A stretch of 5,223 bases of DNA, taken from positions 1 through 5,223 of the forward strand of contig JAJYBQ010000177.1 in NCBI GenBank assembly GCA_021778935.1, given 5' to 3'. The notes beneath the pieces were generated by a model. The model searched no databases. It saw only the letters and a program-made list of their open reading frames with translations, and was not told the origin of the DNA. Numbering within the stretch: the first letter of the stretch is position 1; each line of letters starts with the position of its first letter. A program made the position numbers and the translations under genes. This DNA is from Pseudomonadota bacterium. GTDB taxonomy: Bacteria > Pseudomonadota > Gammaproteobacteria > Burkholderiales > Burkholderiaceae. This document shows, one piece after another, positions 1 to 5,223 of this stretch.

Positions 1-1
1 A

Positions 2-1150
2 GTGCGGATCCGCTTCCGCAAGGACGGGCGGTTGCGCCCATACCTGGAATTGCCGACCAGCTACGCCAACGCGCTGGTGTCCCGCATCAAGATCATGTGC
101 GACCTCGACATCTCGGAGCGGCGCAAGCCCCAGGACGGCAAGATCAACTTTGCGCGCTTTTCGCCGCAGCACAAGCTCGAGCTGCGGGTCGCAACGATCC
201 CCACCAACAACGGCCAGGAAGACGTCGTCATGCGGCTGCTCGCCGCCGCCAAGCCGATCCCCCTGGACCGGATGGACCTCAGCCCCGACAACCTGCTGCG
301 GCTGCGGTCGATGGTCGAGCGCCCCTACGGCCTGGTGCTGTGCGTCGGCCCCACCGGCTCCGGGAAGACAACCACCCTGCACTCCGCGCTCGGCCACATC
401 AACACCCCGGACCGCAAGATCTGGACCGCCGAGGATCCCGTGGAAATCACCCAGGCGGGGCTGCGCCAGGTACAGGTCAACCCGAAAATCGACTGGACCT
501 TCGCCAAAGCCCTGCGCGCATTCCTGCGCGCCGACCCGGACGTGATCATGGTGGGCGAAGCACGCGACGCCGAAACCGCCCACATGGTGGTCGAGGCGTC
601 CCTCACCGGGCACCTCGTATTCTCTACCCTGCACACCAACACCGCGCCGGAAACGGTGACGCGCCTCATCGATCTGGGCGTCGACCCGTTCAATTTCGCC
701 GATGCACTCCTCGGCGTGCTCGCACAGCGCCTTGTCCGCCGGATCTGCCCCCAGTGCCGGACGGAACGCCCGGCAACGGCGGAAGAAATCGAGGAGCTGC
801 TGTCGGACTACCTGGGATCGATGCCCAACGCCGGCACCGCCAAGGTCCTGCGCAGAACGACGCAGGCCGAATGGCAGCATCGCTACGGCCGGGAAGGCGT
901 GCTGATGCGCCATGGCGGCGCGGGTTGCTCCCGCTGCGGCGGAACCGGTTTGCTGGGGCGGGTCGCGATCCACGAACTGATGGTCAGCAACCAGGAAGTG
1001 CGTCATCTGATTCAGACGCGCGCCACACCCGCGGAGGTGCAGCAATGCGCCATGCGCAACGGCATGCAAACCTTGCGGCAGGACGGCATCGAAAAAGTGC
1101 TGCAGGGATTGACGACGATCGAGGAAGTGCGGGCGACGAGCAACGAATAG
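2..1150 (+). CDS. Type II secretion / type IV pilus assembly ATPase (GspE/PilB family), C-terminal part
   Basis: This is a hexameric cytoplasmic ATPase that powers assembly of a type IV pilus or type II secretion pseudopilus at the inner membrane. Numbering from the first codon in the window, it shows the conserved RIKIMCDLDI and RRKPQDGKI segments (residues 28-48), Walker A GPTGSGKTT (116-124), the acidic box TAEDPVE (142-148), Walker B DPDVIMVGEARD (178-189) and the histidine box GHLVFSTLHTN (203-213). A zinc-binding tetracysteine follows (CPQC at 249-252, CSRC at 309-312). All catalytic elements of the family are present. The 5' part is missing: family members usually have about 560-600 residues and 382 are seen here, so the GTG at position 2 is probably internal and the N-terminal domain lies outside the window. 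The stretch between the two cysteine pairs is longer than in classical GspE. PilB, GspE and a looser GspE/PulE homologue cannot be told apart without the N-terminus and neighbours. The gene converges on the Nudix gene. Confidence 0.93.
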   Translation: MRIRFRKDGRLRPYLELPTSYANALVSRIKIMCDLDISERRKPQDGKINFARFSPQHKLELRVATIPTNNGQEDVVMRLLAAAKPIPLDRMDLSPDNLLRLRSMVERPYGLVLCVGPTGSGKTTTLHSALGHINTPDRKIWTAEDPVEITQAGLRQVQVNPKIDWTFAKALRAFLRADPDVIMVGEARDAETAHMVVEASLTGHLVFSTLHTNTAPETVTRLIDLGVDPFNFADALLGVLAQRLVRRICPQCRTERPATAEEIEELLSDYLGSMPNAGTAKVLRRTTQAEWQHRYGREGVLMRHGGAGCSRCGGTGLLGRVAIHELMVSNQEVRHLIQTRATPAEVQQCAMRNGMQTLRQDGIEKVLQGLTTIEEVRATSNE

Positions 1151-1164
1151 CGGCTGCCGCGCCC

Positions 1165-1183
1165 CCCGCCGCGCTCAGGCGGG
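1165..1183. terminator. Possible hairpin between convergent genes (weak)
   Basis: CCCGCC at 1165-1170 can pair perfectly with GGCGGG at 1178-1183 around a 7-base loop. The hairpin sits in the gap after the secretion ATPase and overlaps the stop codon of the minus-strand Nudix gene. Position and GC-rich stem suit a shared bidirectional terminator. However, no T-tract follows on either strand and GC-rich inverted repeats are common by chance in such DNA, so this is only a candidate. Confidence 0.22.
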
Positions 1184-2128
1184 CCAGATCAATCCATGCG
1201 CGCCGAGACGGCGCGCCCGCGCCAAGGTCGGCCCCGACGGCGCCAAGGGAACGTAGACCGGCAACGGACTCTCCCGGCAGAGATCCGAGATCATCTCCCA
1301 CTCGGGCAGGCACCCGGCATCCGCCTCCATCACCACGAAGTCGCAGCCTGAGGCCGCCGCGCGCACGAGATCCGACCGGTCCCGCACGCCGCTGCCGAAC
1401 CGCGCTTCCGGCCTGGACCGGCGCAACCCGCCGCGGCGATGCGGCGCATCGTCGCGCAAGGCTTGCGCGGCAAGAATCACGCCGCCCTCCCAATCCGCAG
1501 GGGCATCCGCCCCGCAACCCGACCAATCGATCAGCAGGTGCGCTCCGTACGCGCGCGCCTGCTGCGCACCGGCGCGCAACGCCGGCAGTGCGTCCGCGAC
1601 GCGCAGGCGCGGCTCGCGCACCAGCAACTGCAGCGCGCCGCGCCCAAGCCGATCATCGATCCACCCGAGCACGGCGGCGCCATCCTGCAGATCGCCCGGC
1701 GAAAGGACCGTCACCGACGGCAGTTGTGCCCAGCGCAGGGCCGGGATCGTCGCGGGCAGCAGCGGCTGGGGCGGCGGCGCTTCCGGGGCGTGGAACCGCA
1801 GGCGCTGCCCCTCCTTCGGCTCCGGCACCCCGTCCCAGGCGAAGACCCGGCGGAAATACAACCGCACATAGGCGTGCGGATAGTCGTGCTCGATCACCGT
1901 CCACGGCTCGGAAGCCTGGATGTCCACACCCAATTCCTCGTGCAGTTCGCGGGCGAGTGCCGCCCCCACCGATTCGCCCGGTTCGATCTTGCCGCCCGGA
2001 AACTCCCAATAGCCGGCGTACGGTTTGCCCTCGGGCCGATCGGCGAGCAGGACGGCGCCATCACCGCGTACGAGGACGCCGACGGCGACGTGGGTGGTGG
2101 GGCGGGGAGTCAAGGTATCAGCGGGCAT
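1175..2128 (-). CDS. Nudix hydrolase (MutT-like) fused to a ThiE-like domain
   Basis: A 317-residue two-domain protein. Residues about 12-140 form a Nudix hydrolase, a family that cleaves nucleoside diphosphate derivatives; MutT members remove oxidised dGTP from the nucleotide pool. The Nudix box is complete: G46, E52, then RELHEELGV at 60-68, which supplies the metal-binding glutamates. A linker (about 116-160) leads to a C-terminal region resembling thiamine-phosphate synthase, recognisable from LQLLVREPRL (166-175), AHLLIDW (196-202), GGVILAA (215-221), CDFVVM (262-267) and GAHGLI (309-314). In that region the usual ThiE phosphate-binding and catalytic motifs are mostly replaced, so a thiamine-synthesis role is doubtful. 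The ATG at 2126-2128 was chosen because the conserved Nudix fold begins about 12 residues later. The frame stays open upstream to an ATG at 2302, but the extra 58 residues match nothing recognisable. No strong ribosome-binding site precedes the chosen start. Fusions of this kind are widespread in beta- and gammaproteobacteria. The exact nucleotide substrate is unknown. Confidence 0.9.
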   Translation of the reverse strand: MPADTLTPRPTTHVAVGVLVRGDGAVLLADRPEGKPYAGYWEFPGGKIEPGESVGAALARELHEELGVDIQASEPWTVIEHDYPHAYVRLYFRRVFAWDGVPEPKEGQRLRFHAPEAPPPQPLLPATIPALRWAQLPSVTVLSPGDLQDGAAVLGWIDDRLGRGALQLLVREPRLRVADALPALRAGAQQARAYGAHLLIDWSGCGADAPADWEGGVILAAQALRDDAPHRRGGLRRSRPEARFGSGVRDRSDLVRAAASGCDFVVMEADAGCLPEWEMISDLCRESPLPVYVPLAPSGPTLARARRLGAHGLIWPA

Positions 2129-2290
2129 TTGCTGTGATGCATCTTGTCGATTTTCCTGGCCTGCCGCAATATTCGCGTGGTTTTTCGTCGACGCACACGG
2201 CTTTCCGAAAACGCGATTACGAATCCATGCAACAAAGGCCCGATATGCGCCGGCCGGGTTTGGTGCGTTCCACGGCAAGGCGCAGCAAAA

Positions 2291-2300
2291 GGCAATTGCC
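2291..2300. repeat. Perfect 10-bp palindrome upstream of cas3
   Basis: GGCAATTGCC is a perfect palindrome whose last base is 41 bases before the cas3 ATG. Its position would suit an operator for a dimeric regulator, but it occurs only once near the gene and the symmetry does not extend further. A chance origin is possible. Confidence 0.25.
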
Positions 2301-2328
2301 ACGGAAGCCTACAACAGACAGCACGCCC

Positions 2329-2334
2329 AAGGGA
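2329..2334 (+). promoter_or_regulatory. Ribosome-binding site of cas3
   Basis: AAGGGA resembles the Shine-Dalgarno core and lies 7 bases before the ATG at 2342. It decides the start: the frame is open upstream as far as 2144, but only this ATG combines a ribosome-binding site with the expected N-terminus of a type I-C Cas3. Confidence 0.6.
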
Positions 2335-2341
2335 TGCAAGC

Positions 2342-4525
2342 ATGGAATTCATCGCACACGTGCGAAAGGACGGGGACAAGTGGTCGTGCCACGAACTTGA
2401 TACACACTTGCGAGAGGTGGCGCGCCGAGCCGCGGAATATGCAGAGACGATCCGCGCGGCGGATTGGGCGCGTCTGGCGGGGCTCTGGCACGACATGGGC
2501 AAGTATTCCAACGCGTTCCAATCGATGATCCGTCGCGAATCCGGCTACGATGAGAACGCCCATATCGAGCATGGTCCGCGCAACCACTCGACGGCTGGCG
2601 CGATCTATGCCGCCAAGTACCTTGGCACCATCGGCAGGATACCCGGCTACCTGATCTCCGGTCACCACGCCGGGCTGCCGGATTGGGCTGGCGACCATAA
2701 CGCCGCAGCGGCGCTCTCCATTCGCCTGACACAAACCGAGCATCTCGCAGCTCTTCCTATGGGGAGTATTCCTGGCGACATCCTCAGGCCACCGCAACCC
2801 GTCATCGAGGAAATCCCCGGTGGCCCTGGCGGCGCCCACCTCTGGCTGCGCATGCTGTTCTCCTGTCTGGTCGATGCCGACTTCCTCGACACCGAAGCCT
2901 TCATGTCCTCTGGGCGATCGACAGAGCGCGCATTCAAGACGGACATCCCGGCGCTTCTCGCTCGATTTGACCTCCATATGGGGGCTTTTTCCGACGCACC
3001 GCCGACACCGGTCAACCGGGTCCGCGCCGATGTGTTGCGCCAGTGCCGGCAAAAAGCAGCACAGTCGCCCGGTCTGTTCAGCCTCACCGTGCCCACGGGC
3101 GGCGGAAAGACACTGGCAAGCATGGCCTTCGCACTCGAACACGCGAGACAATACAGCCTGCGACGCGTGATATACGCCATCCCGTATACCAGCATCATCG
3201 AGCAAACCGCCGACGTCTTCCGCACCATTTTCAGCGACGCGGTAGTCGAGCATCACAGCAGCCTCGACCCGGATCGCGAAACGGCGCAAAGCCGTCTCGC
3301 GTCCGAAAACTGGGATGCGCCAGTAGTCGTCACCACCAATGCGCAGATGTTCGAGTCACTGTTCGCGGCGAAACCATCGCGCTGTCGCAAGCTGCACAAC
3401 CTGGCAAACAGCGTAATCGTGCTCGACGAGGCACAAACCCTGCCGCCGGAGCTGCTGCAGCCCTGCCTCGACGTACTCAACCTATTGGCCCGCCACTACG
3501 GCGTTTCCGTTGTGCTATGTACGGCCACTCAGCCGGCCCTCAACCATATTGCCGGCTTCGGTAGGGAACTGCGCGGGCTCGACGAAGCCCGCGAAATCAT
3601 CGACGCGCCACAGGACCTGTTTGACACACTCAAGCGCGTAACGGTTGAGATGCCCTCGGACTTTCATGCGCGGGAGGATTGGGACGCCATTGCCGCGAGG
3701 ATCGATCGTGACGAGGCTGCGCTGGCGATCGTCAACACCCGCTCCGATTGCCGTGAACTCTGGCGGCGGCTACGCGAACGGGCAATCCATCTCTCGGCAT
3801 CCATGTGCGGGGCCCACCGGGCCCGGTGTATTGCCGACATCCGGCGTCGTCTCAACGCCGGCGAGCGAGTGTGCGTTGTGTCTACCCAGCTGATCGAGGC
3901 TGGCGTCGACCTCGACTTCCCAGTGGTGTATCGGGCACTCGCCGGCCTCGACTCCATCGCACAGGCGGCCGGCCGCTGTAACCGAGAGGGCTTGCGGTCG
4001 TCCGGCCGCGTGGTCGTTTTCGTGCCGCCGAAGCCGGCGCCTCCCGGCCAACTGCGCCGCGCCGAGCAGGTGACCGTCAGCTTGATGTCGGGATCGAGCC
4101 TTGATCCCCTTGCACCCGAAACCTTCGCACAATATTTCCGGCAGTTCTACCTATCCGAGCCCAACTGGGACAAGCACGACATACGCGGCCTGCTGGCGCG
4201 GAATGCGTGCGTCATGCAGTTCCAGTTCCGTACCGCCGCGGGGAGATTCCGCTACGTGGACGACCGGGACACGCAATCGATCCTCGTCCGTTGGAGAGAC
4301 GGCGACGCCCTGGTCGGCAAGCTCGCCAAGAACGGCCCGGAACGGTGGCTGATGCGCAAGCTCCAGCGCTACAGCGTCAACCTGCATCGGCGGGTCGTCG
4401 ACCGCTTGCTCCAAACCGGCGAGGTCCGCGAAGTGTGGCCGGGAATATTCGCGCAGGATGTCGACACGCTGTACCACGAGCATCTCGGGGTCGTCATCGA
4501 CAATGACGAGCCGTTGGTGATCTGA
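2342..4525 (+). CDS. cas3: CRISPR-associated nuclease/helicase Cas3, type I-C
   Basis: Cas3 is the effector of type I CRISPR interference: target-bound Cascade recruits it, it nicks the displaced strand and then translocates and degrades the DNA. The 727 residues match the usual length and carry both domains intact. The N-terminal HD nuclease (about 1-215) shows H22 in THL, H50-D51 in WHDMGKYS, H82 in NHSTAGA, H108-H109 in SGHHAG and D178 in VDADFLD, all expected metal ligands or their neighbours. The superfamily 2 helicase shows Walker A PTGGGKT (251-257), motif Ia around AIPYTSIIEQTA (279-290), VTTNAQMFESLF (330-341), the Walker B box VLDEAQ (360-365), motif III CTATQP (393-398), motif V STQLIEAGVDLDF (514-526) and motif VI QAAGRCNREG (541-550). 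The C-terminal part (about 590-727) fits the accessory domain of the family. DEAQ in place of DEAH, together with the cas5c neighbour, points to subtype I-C. The gene is first in its operon, with cas5c 13 bp downstream. It shows no frameshift or lost catalytic residue, so the product is predicted to be active. Confidence 0.97.
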   Translation: MEFIAHVRKDGDKWSCHELDTHLREVARRAAEYAETIRAADWARLAGLWHDMGKYSNAFQSMIRRESGYDENAHIEHGPRNHSTAGAIYAAKYLGTIGRIPGYLISGHHAGLPDWAGDHNAAAALSIRLTQTEHLAALPMGSIPGDILRPPQPVIEEIPGGPGGAHLWLRMLFSCLVDADFLDTEAFMSSGRSTERAFKTDIPALLARFDLHMGAFSDAPPTPVNRVRADVLRQCRQKAAQSPGLFSLTVPTGGGKTLASMAFALEHARQYSLRRVIYAIPYTSIIEQTADVFRTIFSDAVVEHHSSLDPDRETAQSRLASENWDAPVVVTTNAQMFESLFAAKPSRCRKLHNLANSVIVLDEAQTLPPELLQPCLDVLNLLARHYGVSVVLCTATQPALNHIAGFGRELRGLDEAREIIDAPQDLFDTLKRVTVEMPSDFHAREDWDAIAARIDRDEAALAIVNTRSDCRELWRRLRERAIHLSASMCGAHRARCIADIRRRLNAGERVCVVSTQLIEAGVDLDFPVVYRALAGLDSIAQAAGRCNREGLRSSGRVVVFVPPKPAPPGQLRRAEQVTVSLMSGSSLDPLAPETFAQYFRQFYLSEPNWDKHDIRGLLARNACVMQFQFRTAAGRFRYVDDRDTQSILVRWRDGDALVGKLAKNGPERWLMRKLQRYSVNLHRRVVDRLLQTGEVREVWPGIFAQDVDTLYHEHLGVVIDNDEPLVI

Positions 4526-4531
4526 GGGAGG
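4526..4531 (+). promoter_or_regulatory. Ribosome-binding site of cas5c
   Basis: GGGAGG begins right after the cas3 stop codon (4523-4525) and lies 7 bases before the cas5c ATG. It supports the chosen cas5c start. The 13-bp gap leaves little room for a separate promoter, so the two genes are probably cotranscribed. Confidence 0.7.
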
Positions 4532-4538
4532 CTTACCC

Positions 4539-5223
4539 ATGCGAACCACCTACTGCCTGGAAGTGCGTGGCGACTTCGCCTGCTTCACGCGGCCGGAGAT
4601 GAAGGTCGAGCGCGTTTCCTACGATGTCATCACCCCCTCGGCCGCCCGCGCCGTCTTCGAGGCCATCCTGTGGAAGCCGGCCATCACGTGGCGGGTGACC
4701 AGGATCGAAGTGCTCAAACCCGTCCGCTGGATCAACCTGCGGCGCAACGAGGTCGGCGGTATCGCTTCGCGAGGCAAGGACGCGATTTTCGTCGAAGACG
4801 ACCGCCAGCAGCGTGCCGGCCTCTTCCTGCGCGACGTGGCCTACCGCCTCCATGCGGGCTTCGCCATGGACCGCGACTCGGCAAAGCATCGGGGGCAATT
4901 CCCGCACTTGTCGAAATTCGACGGCGAGAATGGCAACACGCCGGCCAAGTTTCACGAAATGTTCCGGCGGCGCGCCACCAAGGGCCAGTGCGTCAATCAG
5001 CCCTATCTCGGCTGCCGGGAGTTCGCCTGCGAATTCCGGCTAGTCGAGGACCCGGCAGCCGGGCCGCCGCCCATCGACGAAACCCGTGACCTCGGCTGGA
5101 TGCTCCACGACCTGAACTTCGCTGATCCAGCCGATCCCAAACCAAGGTTTTTCCGCGCCCGGATGGAGATGGGCGTCATCGACCTGACGATGGCGGAGGT
5201 GCGGGGAGGATTCTGCAATCTCT
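4539..5223 (+). CDS. cas5c: CRISPR-associated protein Cas5c (Cas5d), type I-C, cut by the window end
   Basis: In type I-C systems, which lack Cas6, Cas5c (older name Cas5d) cuts the repeat RNA to make crRNA and then stays on the 5' handle as part of Cascade. The 228 visible codons show the family's conserved N-terminal RAMP segment: LEVRGDFACFTRPEMKVERV (7-26), SYDVITPSAARAVFEAI (27-43) and WKP (45-47). Further on are the basic KH pair (116-117), FHEMFRRR, KGQC and PYLGCREFACEF in the second half, and DLGWMLHDLNF and FFRARMEMGVID near the end. Most family members have about 220-240 residues, so nearly the whole protein is present and the stop should lie just beyond 5223. The residue aligned by eye with the proposed catalytic tyrosine (Y46) of the Bacillus halodurans enzyme is leucine 44 here, while the KH pair is kept. 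The start is supported by GGGAGG 7 bases upstream. Location after cas3 is the standard type I-C order, with cas8c expected next. Confidence 0.95.
   Translation, partial: MRTTYCLEVRGDFACFTRPEMKVERVSYDVITPSAARAVFEAILWKPAITWRVTRIEVLKPVRWINLRRNEVGGIASRGKDAIFVEDDRQQRAGLFLRDVAYRLHAGFAMDRDSAKHRGQFPHLSKFDGENGNTPAKFHEMFRRRATKGQCVNQPYLGCREFACEFRLVEDPAAGPPPIDETRDLGWMLHDLNFADPADPKPRFFRARMEMGVIDLTMAEVRGGFCNL

Larger units (their letters stand above)
2129..2341. promoter_or_regulatory. Divergent spacer between the Nudix gene and cas3
   Basis: This 213-bp stretch lies between the starts of two divergently read genes and should hold both promoters. By hand count, 2161-2220 has 32 G/C in 60 bases, against 49 in 60 at 1561-1620 inside the Nudix gene, so the spacer is clearly less GC-rich. 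Perfect palindromes occur at 2186-2193 (CGTCGACG), 2250-2257 (CCGGCCGG) and 2291-2300 (GGCAATTGCC). An interrupted inverted repeat has arms at 2174-2187 and 2206-2215. No -35/-10 pair with good matches and normal spacing was found for either direction. Reading frames cross the spacer on both strands, but none shows recognisable protein features. The regulatory role is inferred from position only. Confidence 0.45.

Noticed and set aside
1439..2137. A 232-codon open frame antisense to the Nudix gene
   Set aside because: The minus strand carries a complete Nudix box and domain order. The antisense translation shows no recognisable motif.
2144..2172. Sigma-70-like promoter TTGTCG - 17 bases - CAATAT toward cas3
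   Set aside because: Only 4 of 6 and 3 of 6 matches. TTGCCA at 2296-2301 is a better -35 element but has no -10 partner at normal spacing.
2129..2302. N-terminal extension of the Nudix protein by 58 codons
   Set aside because: The conserved fold starts just after the ATG at 2128, and the extension has no recognisable signal or domain.
2144..2341. N-terminal extension of Cas3 by 66 codons
   Set aside because: The extension resembles nothing in the family, whereas the ATG at 2342 has a ribosome-binding site and gives the usual Cas3 N-terminus.
97..2400. A 767-codon open frame on the + strand running through the secretion ATPase, the Nudix gene and the spacer
   Set aside because: The translation is low-complexity Arg/Ala/Pro/Gly-rich and overlaps two well-supported genes in other frames. 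Long stop-free frames are expected in very GC-rich DNA.
2309..3289. A 326-codon open frame antisense to cas3
   Set aside because: It lies opposite intact HD and Walker A motifs of cas3 and has no recognisable domain; it is a shadow frame.
3422..3436. DEAQ in place of DEAH in Cas3 motif II as a possible inactivating change
   Set aside because: DEAQ-type boxes are usual for type I-C Cas3; the catalytic aspartate and glutamate are kept.
1..5223. CRISPR array, tRNA, rRNA, insertion sequence or attachment site
   Set aside because: No regularly spaced direct repeats, cloverleaf, transposase or integrase motif, or flanking duplications were seen on reading the window.

Overview
The window looks like chromosomal DNA from a GC-rich proteobacterium, most plausibly a betaproteobacterium such as a Rhodocyclales-type organism. 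The evidence is high-GC coding sequence, a PilB/GspE-type ATPase, and a Nudix hydrolase fused to a ThiE-like domain, a fusion characteristic of beta- and gammaproteobacteria. No rRNA, tRNA, insertion sequence or CRISPR repeat is visible, so the lineage call is inference only.

The left part (1-2128) looks like ordinary chromosomal sequence. A type II secretion/type IV pilus assembly ATPase enters from outside the window and ends at 1150 on the + strand. It converges, with a 24-bp gap, on a minus-strand gene (1175-2128) for a Nudix hydrolase with a C-terminal thiamine-phosphate-synthase-like domain. That second domain has lost most of the recognisable ThiE motifs.

A 213-bp divergent spacer (2129-2341) separates the Nudix gene from the right part. 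It is visibly less GC-rich than the flanking genes and contains short palindromes, but no convincing promoter can be named. It probably holds the control region for both directions and the boundary between the core chromosome and the CRISPR-Cas locus.

The right part (2342-5223) is the start of a type I-C CRISPR-Cas operon: a complete cas3 (HD nuclease plus superfamily 2 helicase, 727 aa), then 13 bp later cas5c (also called cas5d), which runs off the right edge after 228 codons. In the usual type I-C order, cas8c, cas7, cas4, cas1, cas2 and the repeat array would follow beyond the window. Cas5c processes the crRNA and caps the Cascade complex; Cas3 is recruited by target-bound Cascade and degrades the DNA. 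This is a known system, and I see no evidence for a new defence system here. The points worth a second look are a catalytic-site substitution in Cas5c, the degenerate ThiE-like domain, an enlarged zinc-binding loop in the secretion ATPase, and the palindrome-bearing spacer before cas3.
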